From Devosia sp. Root635 (GTDB lineage Bacteria > Pseudomonadota > Alphaproteobacteria > Rhizobiales > Devosiaceae), in the NCBI RefSeq assembly GCF_001427605.1, contig NZ_LMGZ01000018.1, forward strand, positions 124,001-188,000: 64,000 nucleotides of DNA, read 5' to 3'. Below are positions 45,448-54,447 of the stretch, piece after piece. The position numbers and the translations under genes are program-made. Positions within the stretch are counted from its first letter, which is position 1. Each line of letters begins with the position of its first letter. The notes beneath the pieces are model-generated. The model worked only from the letters and a program-made list of their open reading frames with translations. It had not been told where the DNA came from and made no database searches.

Positions 45448-46311
45448 ATGAGTGACGTCATGGACGCCGCGCCCGTTGCCGACGACGAGGCCGGGGGGCA
45501 CCCGATCTACGCCCATGCGCCGCGCAGCGGCGAATTCAACAAGCTGCGCAAGCGGCTGATCCGCAATATGCGCGAGGCGCTGGACAAGTTCGCCATGGTG
45601 CGGCCGGGCGAGAAGTGGCTGGTCGCCCTCAGCGGCGGCAAGGACAGCTATGGCCTGCTGGCGCTGCTGCTCGACCTCAAATGGCGCGGCATGCTGCCGG
45701 TGGAGCTGCTGGCCTGCAATCTCGACCAGGGCCAGCCGAACTTTCCCAAGCATATCCTGCCCGAATTCCTGACCGGGTTGGGGATCGATCATCGCATCGA
45801 ATACAAGGACACCTATTCCATCGTCACCGACAAGCTGCCCGCCGGCGCGACCTATTGCTCGCTCTGTTCGCGGCTGCGCCGGGGCAATCTCTACCGCATC
45901 GCGCGGGAGGAGGGCTGTACGGCGCTGGTGCTGGGGCACCATCGCGACGATAGTCTCGAAACCTTCTTCATGAACATGTTCCATGGCGGCCGCCTCGCCG
46001 CCATGCCGCCGCGCCTGCTCAATGATGAGGGCGATATCGAAGTGCTGCGCCCGCTGATCTATTGCGCCGAGGACGACCTGCAACGCTTCTCCGACGCCAT
46101 GGCCTTCCCGATCATCCCCTGCGACCTCTGCGGCAGCCAGGATGGGCTGGAACGCAATGCCATGAAGGCCATGCTGAGCGATATCGAGAAGCGCATGCCG
46201 GGCCGCAAGGATGTGATGATCCGCGCCCTGGGCAATATCAATGCCAGCCATATGCTGGATACCAAACTCTTCGACTTTGCCGGCCTCTTCGACAAAAGGA
46301 CTGCCTTGTGA
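45448..46311 (+). CDS. ttcA: TtcA, tRNA 2-thiocytidine synthase
   Basis: Iron-sulfur enzyme that thiolates C32 of certain tRNAs. 287 residues with the PP-loop SGGKDS at 62-67 and the cluster-binding CSLC at 137-140 (followed by [12 protein letters not shown]), a further CDLC near residue 228, and [18 protein letters not shown]. Its stop overlaps the GTG start of the next gene. Interestingly, another enzyme for tRNA position 32, TrmJ, is encoded 4 kb upstream. Confidence 0.96.
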   Translation: MSDVMDAAPVADDEAGGHPIYAHAPRSGEFNKLRKRLIRNMREALDKFAMVRPGEKWLVALSGGKDSYGLLALLLDLKWRGMLPVELLACNLDQGQPNFPKHILPEFLTGLGIDHRIEYKDTYSIVTDKLPAGATYCSLCSRLRRGNLYRIAREEGCTALVLGHHRDDSLETFFMNMFHGGRLAAMPPRLLNDEGDIEVLRPLIYCAEDDLQRFSDAMAFPIIPCDLCGSQDGLERNAMKAMLSDIEKRMPGRKDVMIRALGNINASHMLDTKLFDFAGLFDKRTAL

Positions 46312-47126
46312 CATCAGACATCATGGCGCTTGCCAATATCCTGCGCGACGCCGCCCGGGCCGAGGCCCTGCCGCGCTTCCGTCGGCTCGATACCAGCATG
46401 GTGAAGGTCAAGACCGAGGCCATCGACCTGGTGACCGAGGCCGATATCGCCACCGAAAACGTCATCAAGGCGCGCATTGCCCAATGGATGCCCGACGCCT
46501 TGTTCGTCGGCGAAGAATCGGTTGCCGCCGATCCGGCCCTGCTGCCGAAGCTGGCGACGGCCGATCTGGCGGTTGTCGTCGATCCCATCGACGGCACCGC
46601 CAATTATGCCGCCGGCCTGCCGCTGTTCGCCACCATGGCTTCGGTGGTGTCGAAGGGCGAAACCGTGGCCGGCATCATCTACGATCCGATGGGCGATGAC
46701 TGGGTGATGGCCGAAAAGGGTGGCGGCGCCTGGCTGCGGCGTCCCGCTGGCGAGGCGGTTCGGCTCAATGTGGCAGCGCCGTTGCCGCTGGCGCAAATGG
46801 TGGGCACGTCGTCGGTGGCCTTCATGCCGGCTGCGTCGCGCCCGCAGGTGCTGTCCAATTTCGACAAGGTGCGCATGGTAGCCAATTTCCGCTGCGCCGG
46901 TCACGAATATCGCACCTTTGCTTCCGGCCATTCCCAGTTCCTCTGCTACAACAAGCTGATGCCGTGGGACCATCTGGCGGGCGTTCTCATCAGCCAGGAA
47001 GCGGGCGCCTATGCCGCGCGGCTGGATGGCGGGCCGTATCTGCCCAGCCATGTCGATGGCGGGCTGCTGGTGGCGATCAACCGTGACGCCTGGGCCGAGC
47101 TGCGCCGGGAAGTGTTTGTTTTCTAG
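46308..47126 (+). CDS. Inositol monophosphatase family protein
   Basis: 272 residues from a GTG that overlaps the ttcA stop; an ATG five codons on is the alternative. Metal-site motifs of the family are present: FVGEESVA (Glu), [11 protein letters not shown] (Asp-Ile-Asp-Gly-Thr) and [16 protein letters not shown] (Trp-Asp). It may be an inositol or histidinol phosphatase or a 3'-phosphoadenosine phosphatase (CysQ-like); sequence alone does not decide. Translation is coupled to ttcA. Confidence 0.9.
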   Translation: MTSDIMALANILRDAARAEALPRFRRLDTSMVKVKTEAIDLVTEADIATENVIKARIAQWMPDALFVGEESVAADPALLPKLATADLAVVVDPIDGTANYAAGLPLFATMASVVSKGETVAGIIYDPMGDDWVMAEKGGGAWLRRPAGEAVRLNVAAPLPLAQMVGTSSVAFMPAASRPQVLSNFDKVRMVANFRCAGHEYRTFASGHSQFLCYNKLMPWDHLAGVLISQEAGAYAARLDGGPYLPSHVDGGLLVAINRDAWAELRREVFVF

Positions 47127-47229
47127 GGGATACCTCTACTTCCAACTGCGCAGATGGCTGGTGACAGGGAGGCGCCGAGGCAAACGTCCCCCTTGCCACG
47201 ACTCATAAGTCTGTGCTTATGTGTTGCGC

Positions 47230-47544
47230 ATGAGCGATGCCGATATTTTCAAAGTTCTGGCCGATCCGACCCGCCGCGCCATGCTGGAGCGGCTGGCGGG
47301 GGCCGAGATGACGGCCACCGAGTTGCGCGAGGGCTTTGCCATTTCGCAGCCCGCCATGAGCCAGCATCTCGCAGTATTGCGCGGGGCCGGGCTGATCAGC
47401 GAGCGCCGCGACGGGCGCTATGTCAATTACCGCGTCGAAGCGGGCGGTATGGCGCCGCTGCATGAATGGCTGGCGCGCTATCGCGCCTTCTGGCCGAGCC
47501 GGATCGACGGGCTCAAGGACCTGCTCAAGGAGATGGACCAATGA
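47230..47544 (+). CDS. ArsR-family regulator paired with SRPBCC gene
   Basis: 104 residues, start at the ATG 47230. Winged-helix motifs: IFKVLADPTRRAMLERLAG, ISQPAMSQHLAVLRGAGLIS and the wing RRDGRYVNYRVE. No metal-binding Cys pair. Its stop overlaps the start of the SRPBCC gene (ATGA). A second ArsR-SRPBCC pair is at 18879-19737 and the two regulators are alike in length and motifs. Confidence 0.9.
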   Translation: MSDADIFKVLADPTRRAMLERLAGAEMTATELREGFAISQPAMSQHLAVLRGAGLISERRDGRYVNYRVEAGGMAPLHEWLARYRAFWPSRIDGLKDLLKEMDQ

Positions 47545-47879
47545 CCGAGACGGACGCGCTGGTGTTCGAATGTGCGCTCGATGCGCCGCCCGAAAAGGTC
47601 TGGCGGGCGCTCACCATTCCGCAATATCTCGAACGCTGGCTCAGGCCCGCGCAGGAAATCGACCTGGCGGTGGTCACATCAGAAGAGAACAAAAGCCTCA
47701 CCTATCGCTGGCGGGAAGCCGGGGAGGGTGCCGTCATGGGGATGGAGGATAGTCTCGTCACCTTCGAGCTGACGCCCACCAGCGATGGCGGCACCTGGTT
47801 CCGGCTGACCCACGCACCGATGACCGTGCTGGTGGCGGCCAACAGCAATCTTGTCGGGCCGGTCATGCTGGCTGCTTAG
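47541..47879 (+). CDS. Short SRPBCC / AHSA1-type protein
   Basis: 112 residues with the AHSA1 start VFECALDAPPEKVWRALTIP, QYLERWLRPAQE and TWFRLTHAPM. It lacks the long C-terminal helix of typical SRPBCC proteins (usually 140-160 residues) and ends with VAANSNLVGPVMLAA; I believe I have seen such short endings in paired ArsR-SRPBCC proteins, so this may be a natural variant. A repeat element begins 12 bases after the stop. Ligand unknown; likely repressed by the upstream ArsR. Confidence 0.8.
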   Translation: MTETDALVFECALDAPPEKVWRALTIPQYLERWLRPAQEIDLAVVTSEENKSLTYRWREAGEGAVMGMEDSLVTFELTPTSDGGTWFRLTHAPMTVLVAANSNLVGPVMLAA

Positions 47880-47890
47880 CCTCGGCTCTG

Positions 47891-48025
47891 CCCACCCCTC
47901 CCCCTTGAGGGGAGGGTAGCGGCGCCTGGCCCGCAGGGCCCGGCAAAGCTGGGGAGGGGGTAGTTCTGTGGACTACTGATAGACCCCCTCCCTCAATCCC
48001 TCCCCTCAAGGGGGAGGGAGGCGAA
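47891..48025 (+). repeat. Intergenic repeat, copy A (upstream of clpP)
   Basis: About 135 bases: CCCTCCCCCTTGAGGGG, a GGCCCGCAGGGCC centre, GCTGGGGAGGGGG, then CCCCCTCCCT and TCCCCTCAAGGGGGAGGG. The two ends are inverted relative to each other. A second copy in the same orientation lies at 48713-48843. Confidence 0.8.
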
Positions 48026-48072
48026 AGACCTGCCGGACTTGGATTCAAATCATTCAACAGGAGAAATCGCCA

Positions 48073-48696
48073 ATGCGCGACATGATGCAACTCGTCCCTA
48101 TGGTCGTCGAACAGACCACACGCGGAGAGCGGAGCTTCGATATCTATTCCCGTCTGCTGCGGGAGCGGATCATCTTCGTCAATGGCGAGGTGGAGGACAA
48201 CATGGCCAGCCTGGTCTGCGCCCAACTGCTGTTCCTTGAGGCGGAAAATCCCAAGAAGGAAATCTACCTCTATATCAACTCGCCGGGCGGCGTCGTGACC
48301 TCGGCCATGGCGATGTATGACACGATGCAGTTCATCAAGGCGCCGGTGGGCACGCTGTGCATGGGCATGGCCATGTCGGCCGGCTCGTTCCTGCTGATGG
48401 CGGGCGAACCGGGCACGCGCATCTGCCTGCCCAATGCCTCGATCATGCTGCACCAGCCATCAGGCGGCTATCAGGGCAAGGTGACCGATATCATGCTGCA
48501 TGCCGAGGAGAGCCAGCGGCTCAAGCGCCGCATGCACAATCTCTATGCCAGGCATTGTGGCCGGACCTATGAAGAGGTCGAAGCCGCGCTGGAGCGGGAC
48601 AATTTCATGACGCCCGAACAGGCCCGCGACTGGGGCCTGGTCGATCATGTGTATAGCGATCGCAGCCAGATCGAAGGCCCGGCGGCGGAGGGGTGA
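48073..48696 (+). CDS. clpP: ClpP-family ATP-dependent protease proteolytic subunit
   Basis: 207-residue serine protease subunit that forms the chamber of Clp proteases. The catalytic triad is complete: Ser102 in [10 protein letters not shown], His127 in [11 protein letters not shown] and Asp176 in ERDNFMT. The Ser is followed by Ala-Gly instead of the common Met-Gly, and no clpX or lon is next to it, so it may be a second ClpP rather than the housekeeping one. It is flanked on both sides by directly repeated copies of the same intergenic element. Confidence 0.92.
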   Translation: MRDMMQLVPMVVEQTTRGERSFDIYSRLLRERIIFVNGEVEDNMASLVCAQLLFLEAENPKKEIYLYINSPGGVVTSAMAMYDTMQFIKAPVGTLCMGMAMSAGSFLLMAGEPGTRICLPNASIMLHQPSGGYQGKVTDIMLHAEESQRLKRRMHNLYARHCGRTYEEVEAALERDNFMTPEQARDWGLVDHVYSDRSQIEGPAAEG

Positions 48697-48712
48697 CGAG
48701 CAGCAGGTTGCT

Positions 48713-48843
48713 GACCCTCCCCCTTGAGGGGAGGGTAGCGCCGCTCGGCCCAAAGGGCCGTAGCAGAGCTGGGGAGGGGGTGGCTTTGTGGTCCACTGAT
48801 GGACCCCCTCCCTCGGTCCCTCCCCTCAAGGGGGAAGGAGGCG
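48713..48843 (+). repeat. Intergenic repeat, copy B (downstream of clpP)
   Basis: Same order of segments as copy A (CCCTCCCCCTTGAGGGG, AGGGTAGCG, GCTGGGGAGGGGG, CCCCCTCCCT, CCCCTCAAGGGGGAAGG), same orientation, differing at scattered positions. A short fragment (CCCCCAAGGGGG) follows at about 48895. Confidence 0.8.
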
Positions 48844-48916
48844 AACGAGCCGGGGCTCCCGGTGCATGAGTGAAGCGTCCGAAGTGACCCTCTCCCCCAA
48901 GGGGGAGGCGAGGGGA

Positions 48917-50170
48917 TCAGTGCTCGCCCACAGGCGCTACCTCGCCATGGGCATATTGCTCGCCGACGCCGAACAGCCGGCCTTTTTCGGCGACCAGAAT
49001 GCAGATCAGCGCCAGCGCACCCATGAGGAAATAGCCCGTCGCCGCGGGAATGGTGGTGCCGTTGAAATGCTGGCCGGTATAGCTGCCGATCAGCGCGCCA
49101 CCCACGGTCTGGATGAAGCCGAACACGGCCGATGCCGTGCCGGCCACGGCGCCGAGCGGCTCCATGGAGAGCGAGTTCATGTTCGAGGCGGCCCAGCCGA
49201 AGCTGAACATGACGATGGCGAGCAGCGCGAAGAACAGCCAGAGCGGCAGGAAGCCGCTCATGGCAAAGGCCAGCCAGATGGCGCTGAAGCCGGTGAAGGA
49301 CAGGATGGCGCCATGCGACAGCCGCCGCATGCCCAGCCGGCGCACGATGCGCGAATTAGTGAAGGAGGAAATCGCCATCAACCCCGCCATGGCCGCGAAG
49401 GCGACGGGGAAGTAGACGCCGAGCCCATAGATATCGACGTAAATCTGCTGGGCCGAGCTGATGAAGCCGAAGAGGGCGCCGAACAGGAACATGCCGGCCA
49501 GGCCGTAGGAAAAGGCCACGCGGTTGGTGAAGACAATGACGAAGCCGGCGAACACCGCCTTGAGGCTCAGCGGGCGGCGGGCGGCCACCGGCAGGGTCTC
49601 GGGCAGGCGAATATAGGTCCACAGCCAGAACACGGCGGCCAGCACGCCCATGAAGATGAAGATGGCCTGCCAGGGCCCGGTCAGCAGCAGCACCTGGCCG
49701 ATGCCCGGCGCGACGATGGGGATGGCCATGAAGACCATGAAGGTCAGCGACATGACTTCGGCCATTTCACGGCCCGAATAGCGGTCACGCACGACGGCCG
49801 TGGCAATGACGCGCACGCTGGCGGCGCCCATGCCCTGGATGAAGCGCAGCACCAGCAGCACGGCAAAACTCGGCGCGAAGACGGCGGCAATGGCGGCCAC
49901 GACATAGATGCCCATACCCACCAGCAGCGGCGCGCGCCGGCCGAAACGGTCGGTGAGCGGGCCGAAGCCGAGCACGGCAATGCCCATGCCCAGCATATAG
50001 GCGGCAATCACATATTGCCGCTCGTTCTCGCTCGTCACGCCAAGAGCCTCGCCCATATAGGGCAAAGCCGGCAGCATGACATCGATGGCCAGCGCATTGA
50101 GCGCCATCAGGGCAGCCATGAGGGCAATGAATTCGGGGCGCGAGAGAACCCGCGTGAAATGATCGGACAT
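48917..50170 (-). CDS. MFS multidrug transporter (Bcr/CflA-type)
   Basis: 417 residues from the ATG at 50170, twelve membrane helices. Motif A GPLTDRFGRRAPLLVG, the antiporter-type region FIQGMGAASVRVIATAVVRD and ALNALAIDVMLPALP in helix 1 are those of Bcr/CflA drug-proton antiporters. The substrate is not predictable. The frame is open 24 codons upstream, but those lack family features. 130 bases separate it from another MFS gene in the same direction. Confidence 0.92.
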   Translation of the reverse strand: MSDHFTRVLSRPEFIALMAALMALNALAIDVMLPALPYMGEALGVTSENERQYVIAAYMLGMGIAVLGFGPLTDRFGRRAPLLVGMGIYVVAAIAAVFAPSFAVLLVLRFIQGMGAASVRVIATAVVRDRYSGREMAEVMSLTFMVFMAIPIVAPGIGQVLLLTGPWQAIFIFMGVLAAVFWLWTYIRLPETLPVAARRPLSLKAVFAGFVIVFTNRVAFSYGLAGMFLFGALFGFISSAQQIYVDIYGLGVYFPVAFAAMAGLMAISSFTNSRIVRRLGMRRLSHGAILSFTGFSAIWLAFAMSGFLPLWLFFALLAIVMFSFGWAASNMNSLSMEPLGAVAGTASAVFGFIQTVGGALIGSYTGQHFNGTTIPAATGYFLMGALALICILVAEKGRLFGVGEQYAHGEVAPVGEH

Positions 50171-50299
50171 CAAAGGAACCTGGAATGGTGGTCGCCGCGA
50201 GAAACGGGCGCGGGGAAATAGGCGCGGACCATGTACCCGCAAGGCGACATTTGCAAGACTGTATCGGCAGGAACCGATGGTTCCCGCCGATCGCGTGGA

Positions 50300-51517
50300 T
50301 CAGGCTGGCTTGAGCGCGAAGCTGGGGGCGCTGCGTTCGTTGATCGGGATGTGTACCGCGGCCGAGGCGAGGCCCAGCACGATCCCGAGGTACCAGACCA
50401 GGCTGTAGGAGCCGGTATGGTCATAAACGTAGCCGCCCAGCCAGACGCCGACGAAGGAGCCGATCTGGTGGCTGAGGAAGGCGACGCCATAGAGCATGCC
50501 CATGTAGCGGGCGCCGAAGAACAGGCTCACCAGCCCCGCCGTCAGGGGAACGGTCGAGAGCCAGAGCAGGCCCATGGCGGCGGCGAAGGCATAGGCGGTG
50601 ACCTCGCTGACCGGAATCAGCAGGAAGAGGCCAATGGCCAGGGCACGCAGGAAGTAGATGGTCGCCAGCAGCAACTGCTTGGGCAGGCGGCCGCCGAGAT
50701 AGCCCGACAGCAGCGAGCCGGCAATGTTGAACAGGCCGATGACGGCGATGGTCCAGGAGCCGACTTCCGGCGACAGGCCGCATTGCACCAGATAGGCCGG
50801 CATGTGGACGTTGATGAAGGCCAGGTGGAAGCCGCAGACGAAGAAGCCGATCACCAGCAGGCGATAGGAGCCATGGCCCCAGGCCTTGGCCAGTGCCTCC
50901 ATGAAGGGCAGGTCGGCCTGGCCGGTGCTGCTCTCGGTGCGGCCGCGCAAGGCATAGCTCAGCGGAATGATCAGCAGCAGCGCCATGCCGAGATAGAGCA
51001 GGGCCGATTGCCAGCCGAAGGCATTGATGAAGCCCTGGCTGATCGGCGCGAAGGCGAACTGGCCGAAGGACGAGGCGGCGGTGGCGACGCCGAAGATCAG
51101 CGAGCGCTTTTCCATCGGGACCGAGCGGCCGAAGGCGGCCATGACCACCGAGAAGGAGCAGATGGCGATGCCGACGCCGGTGACGACGCCGGCGGTCAGC
51201 GCCATGATGCTGGCATCGGGCGAAAACGCCATGCCGAGGACGCCGAGCGCATAGACCGCGGCGCCGGCCGCGATGGTGCGGCCGGTGCCGACGCGATCGG
51301 CAAAGGCGCCGGCGAAGGGCTGGGCGATGCCCCAGGCCAGGTTCTGGATCGCCATGGCCATGCCCCAGCCCTCGCGCGTCAACCCGAGATCGGATGTCAT
51401 CGGCAGGGTGAACAGGCCGAAGCTGGTGCGGACGCCATTGCCGATGGCGGCGATGATGCAGCCGGCGATGATCAGCACAAGCAGCGGCACTGCGGGGCGA
51501 AGCGTGGACGTGGTCAT
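50300..51517 (-). CDS. MFS transporter (monocarboxylate/oxalate-type)
   Basis: 405 residues from the ATG at 51517 with twelve membrane helices. GVRTSFGLFTLPMTSDLGLTR, the motif AFADRVGTGRTIAAGA and the second-half GGRLPKQLLLATIYFLRA, YDHTGSYSLVWYLGIVLGL suggest the group near YbfB/oxalate-formate and monocarboxylate carriers. It is not a paralogue of the Bcr/CflA gene beside it. Substrate unknown. Confidence 0.88.
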   Translation of the reverse strand: MTTSTLRPAVPLLVLIIAGCIIAAIGNGVRTSFGLFTLPMTSDLGLTREGWGMAMAIQNLAWGIAQPFAGAFADRVGTGRTIAAGAAVYALGVLGMAFSPDASIMALTAGVVTGVGIAICSFSVVMAAFGRSVPMEKRSLIFGVATAASSFGQFAFAPISQGFINAFGWQSALLYLGMALLLIIPLSYALRGRTESSTGQADLPFMEALAKAWGHGSYRLLVIGFFVCGFHLAFINVHMPAYLVQCGLSPEVGSWTIAVIGLFNIAGSLLSGYLGGRLPKQLLLATIYFLRALAIGLFLLIPVSEVTAYAFAAAMGLLWLSTVPLTAGLVSLFFGARYMGMLYGVAFLSHQIGSFVGVWLGGYVYDHTGSYSLVWYLGIVLGLASAAVHIPINERSAPSFALKPA

Positions 51518-51616
51518 GGGGAGCATCCGGAAAGTGGATGTTCTATCTACGCCCGGCCGGCGATCGCGCAAAGTGATATTGCCGAATGGGGCCCATCAAT
51601 TGCAGTGATGATGCAG

Positions 51617-51642
51617 AAAAGCCCGGTCGAGGACCGGGCTTT
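51617..51642 (-). terminator. Terminator after grxD
   Basis: Stem AAAGCCCGGT / ACCGGGCTTT with a five-base loop; read leftwards it is followed by TTTTC. It lies 22 bases after the grxD stop. Confidence 0.85.
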
Positions 51643-51663
51643 GAGCAGGAAAACCGCAGGAAA

Positions 51664-51999
51664 TCAGGCGGTTTGCTTGACGGCAATACCGGCATTGGTC
51701 AGGTGCGACTGCAGTTCGCCGGCCTGGAACATCTCGCGCACGATATCGGCGCCGCCGACGAATTCACCCTTCACATACAGCTGGGGGATAGTCGGCCAGT
51801 TGGTGTAAGCCTTTATGCCGTCACGCAATTCGGCGCTTTCCAGCACATTGGCGCTGTCATACTCGACGCCGAGATAGCTCAGGATCTGCACGACCTGGCC
51901 GGAAAAGCCGCATTGCGGAAAGTCCGGCGACCCCTTCATGAACAGAAACACGTCGTTATTCTTCACCTTGTCGTCGATGAAGGCGTTGATGTCGGTCAT
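51664..51999 (-). CDS. grxD: Monothiol glutaredoxin GrxD
   Basis: 111-residue CGFS-type glutaredoxin that carries or transfers [2Fe-2S] clusters, usually with BolA. CGFS is at residues 30-33 (DFPQCGFSGQ), with WPTIPQLYVKGEFVGGADI for glutathione binding. The ATG at 51999 is preferred; ten more codons upstream are open. It lies 126 bases after a HAD gene, so it may have its own promoter. Its partner bolA is 1.5 kb upstream in the same direction. Confidence 0.97.
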   Translation of the reverse strand: MTDINAFIDDKVKNNDVFLFMKGSPDFPQCGFSGQVVQILSYLGVEYDSANVLESAELRDGIKAYTNWPTIPQLYVKGEFVGGADIVREMFQAGELQSHLTNAGIAVKQTA

Positions 52000-52125
52000 G
52001 GCGAAAACCTTTCGAAAGGGCGGGGTCAAGGGCCGCTTGCTGTTGCCCTTAAATAGGACAGGACTTGGGCGCTGTCGAGATCACCATCGGCAGGGGACGA
52101 TGATTGTGAGCGCATGGCTACGCAC

Positions 52126-52752
52126 CTAGAGCCGCGCGGCGATCCAGGGGTGGCTAGTGCAGTCTTCGTTCGTCTCGAACAGCACGGCTTCCCAACCATG
52201 CGTGCGGGCGCCCTGGATGACCTTGGGGGTGTCGTCGAAGAAGAGCGGCGGCTCCGATTGCGGGCCGATGCGCTGCTCGATGAAGTCGAAGAAGCCTTTT
52301 TCGGGTTTCCTGACGCCGGCGCGGGCCGAATAGAAGATGTCCTCGAACAGCTCGCTCAGGCCCAAATGGCTCCATAGCCACGTTGCACGGAGATGTTCCT
52401 GGTTGGTGGCGATATAAAGTCGGATGTCGGTCCGAGCCTTCAACACCCGAATTGCATCCAGCAGTGGTGCATTGAGCACGCTGTCCTGCGTCAGCCAATA
52501 GTGATGGAAAGTCATCGGTGAGCCACGATAGCCCAGCGACGGAAGATGCCGCTCGAGCGCCTCGATCACCGACATTTTGCCGACGCTCACCTTCTTGACG
52601 AAGACGTCAAAGATGAACTCCTTAGTAAATCGCTCGGGATCTACACCCATGTCGGCATGCAGCGATGTGTCCCAGCGGCGGGAAAGCTCGGGGCGAGCAT
52701 GCATGCCATGCACCAGCACCCCATCGACATCGAAAAAGACGGCGCGGGTCAC
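52126..52752 (-). CDS. HAD-superfamily hydrolase
   Basis: 208 residues. HAD motifs in order: FFDVDGVL (nucleophile Asp), IATN (motif II), RKPEKGFFDF (motif III Lys) and LFFDDTPKVI (motif IV Asp pair). An alpha-helical cap (about residues 20-90) follows motif I, so it is a phosphatase-type HAD acting on small phosphorylated molecules; the substrate is unknown. GTG start three bases after the HIT gene stop. Confidence 0.9.
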   Translation of the reverse strand: MTRAVFFDVDGVLVHGMHARPELSRRWDTSLHADMGVDPERFTKEFIFDVFVKKVSVGKMSVIEALERHLPSLGYRGSPMTFHHYWLTQDSVLNAPLLDAIRVLKARTDIRLYIATNQEHLRATWLWSHLGLSELFEDIFYSARAGVRKPEKGFFDFIEQRIGPQSEPPLFFDDTPKVIQGARTHGWEAVLFETNEDCTSHPWIAARL

Positions 52753-52755
52753 GGG

Positions 52756-53160
52756 TTACTCTCGGTCACGCTGTGGGCGCCGATTGGACGGCTGCTTGAG
52801 ATGATGGCGCAGGCCCAGCCCGGCCAAGGGTTCGTCGCCAAAGCGGGCCACGATATGCAGGTGCGTATGCGCCACGGTCTGACCGGCCGCGGCGCCCACG
52901 TTCCAGCCGATGGTGTATCCGTCCGGGGCGGCGGGCGACAGGTGGACCCTGGCCCGGTGCAACAGCTCGAAGGCGTCACGCCACTCGTCGGCTGTCAGGT
53001 CGAAGGGCGAGTCGCTATGGCGAAAGGGGACGATCATGCCCGCATGGGTGAGGACCGGATCGATGCTTTCGAGGAAATAGCAGGTGTCGTTGGCAAACAA
53101 GGGTGCGTCGGCCAGCAGACGATTGTCGAGGCAGAAACGGCAGCCGGCCGCCGACGTCAC
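52756..53160 (-). CDS. HIT-family protein
   Basis: 134 residues with the catalytic histidine triad HTHLH at 98-102 and, near the start, CRFC at 7-10, which with later residues may bind zinc. HIT proteins hydrolyse or transfer nucleotide groups. GTG start overlapping the stop of the upstream gene by four bases (GTGA). Confidence 0.9.
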   Translation of the reverse strand: MTSAAGCRFCLDNRLLADAPLFANDTCYFLESIDPVLTHAGMIVPFRHSDSPFDLTADEWRDAFELLHRARVHLSPAAPDGYTIGWNVGAAAGQTVAHTHLHIVARFGDEPLAGLGLRHHLKQPSNRRPQRDRE

Positions 53161-53480
53161 CGTTGCTTCCCCGCCGGCATTGCGCCAAGTCCGGCAATGA
53201 CTTCGCGGGGAATGTTCAGCTCCTGAATCACGTCATTGTGCTTGCGAAAGCCGACCAGTTCGCGCTGAACGAAATATTCCCAGACGGTTCGACGGGCCTC
53301 GGAGAGGCGGGCGTCCCGATCATCGCCGGGCGCTGCCAGGGCGGCAATGGATGCGACGACGCGCTGCTCGGCGGCGCCCAGCGAAGCAGCGCGCTCGGCC
53401 ATGACCTCATATTCGAGGGCCGAGGTGCCGGCATCGGGCTTCACGGTCCGGATCAGGTCGAGCGAATCGCGCAGCGACAT
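53157..53480 (-). CDS. Small conserved protein, DUF6665-like
   Basis: 107 residues, no signal peptide or membrane helix; mostly helical with TSALEYEVMAERAASLGAAE, SEARRTVWEYFVQRELVGFR and NDVIQELNIPREVIAGLG. From memory it fits the DUF6665 family of alphaproteobacteria, whose function is unknown. The C-terminal part looks like a helical DNA- or protein-binding element. It lies between bolA (3 bases) and the HIT gene (4-base overlap). Confidence 0.7.
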   Translation of the reverse strand: MSLRDSLDLIRTVKPDAGTSALEYEVMAERAASLGAAEQRVVASIAALAAPGDDRDARLSEARRTVWEYFVQRELVGFRKHNDVIQELNIPREVIAGLGAMPAGKQR

Positions 53481-53483
53481 CGA

Positions 53484-53717
53484 TCAGTCCGGCACGACGG
53501 TCTGGAGCGCGAGAGCATGCAGGGCGCCGCCCATGTCGCCTTGCAGGGAATCATAGACCAGCTTGTGCTGCTGCACGCGCGTCTTGCCGCGGAACTGCTC
53601 GGACTTCACCGTCGCCGCCCAGTGGTCGCCGTCGCCGGCGAGATCGCGTATGTCGATATCGGCATCGGGGAGGGCCGCCTTGATCCGGCGCTCTATTTCG
53701 CTGGCATCCATGGCCAT
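53484..53717 (-). CDS. BolA-family protein
   Basis: 77 residues, start at the ATG 53717 with GAGGAG seven bases upstream. BolA fold: IERRIKAALPDADIDIRDLA, DHWAATVKSEQFRGKTRVQQ, HKLVYDSLQGDMGGALHALA. His in the HKLVY segment is the conserved cluster ligand used in BolA-glutaredoxin complexes. The pattern with RVQQHKLVY is that of the BolA2/YrbA group. Together with GrxD downstream it belongs to Fe-S trafficking. Confidence 0.93.
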   Translation of the reverse strand: MAMDASEIERRIKAALPDADIDIRDLAGDGDHWAATVKSEQFRGKTRVQQHKLVYDSLQGDMGGALHALALQTVVPD

Positions 53718-53807
53718 GGCTCGACTCCTCGCTATCGCCGGCACCATGCCGGACCATGCCCATGATATGGCATGGGGGTCCAGCGCCTTCAATATCGCAG
53801 GTGTCGA

Positions 53808-54368
53808 TCAGGGGGTAACGACGGGCTGCGCGTCCTGTCTTGTAGAGAAGTTGGCGATAATGGCATCGACCACCGGCCGCGCCTCGGCGGCCATTTCTGT
53901 CGCATAGAAACAATCCAGCGTGTAGCCGTTCCCGGCAGCCACCGTTTCGGTATGAACCAGGGTGATTGGACCCTGTTCCGCCCCGGTGCTGGTGCCCTCA
54001 TACTGCAGTGCCGGATTGCTCTGGTAGTTGGTAATGAGGCTGGCGCCGAGGGTGAAGCCGGGGAAGGTTTCGCTCCAGCCGGCGGCGACCGTTGCCGGAT
54101 CGAGCGCGCCGAGCGCGCCTTCGGCGGTCCAGCCGGTGTCTTCGACGGGGACGACAGTCAGCACACATTGCAGCGGCAGGCCGGGATGATTGATGGTCAG
54201 CGGGCCGCCGGGCTCGCCGCTCGTCACCATCACGTCAGGGTAGATCAGCGTATAGGGCTGGTCAGGCAGGGGAGAGCCGCTGATGCCTGCAGTCTGGGCA
54301 AAAGCAGCCACCGGCGCGAGGCTGAGGGACAGGGCCAGAAGGCCGCCAATAGCCGGTGCAAATCTCAT
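53808..54368 (-). CDS. Secreted protein of unknown function
   Basis: 186 residues from the ATG at 54368 (GGAG six bases upstream) with a signal peptide (1-25, ending AAFAQ). The mature protein has two Cys (LQCVLTVVP and LDCFYATEM) that could form a disulfide, and a beta-rich pattern with GPITLVHTETVAAGNGYTL. I do not recognise the family. It lies 79 bases after purL in the same direction and 90 bases before bolA. Probably periplasmic. Confidence 0.75.
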   Translation of the reverse strand: MRFAPAIGGLLALSLSLAPVAAFAQTAGISGSPLPDQPYTLIYPDVMVTSGEPGGPLTINHPGLPLQCVLTVVPVEDTGWTAEGALGALDPATVAAGWSETFPGFTLGASLITNYQSNPALQYEGTSTGAEQGPITLVHTETVAAGNGYTLDCFYATEMAAEARPVVDAIIANFSTRQDAQPVVTP

Positions 54369-54447
54369 CGTAGTCTCCACAAAATGACGCCGCCCTCGGA
54401 GCGTCACAACACTCCAAAGAGCGGCGATCATAAGGCAGATGCAGGGA

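Noticed and set aside
47541-47879. SRPBCC gene truncated by the adjacent repeat
   Set aside because: It is short, but the ending seems natural for paired ArsR-SRPBCC proteins and the repeat starts only 12 bases after the stop; no remnant of a longer C-terminus was found.
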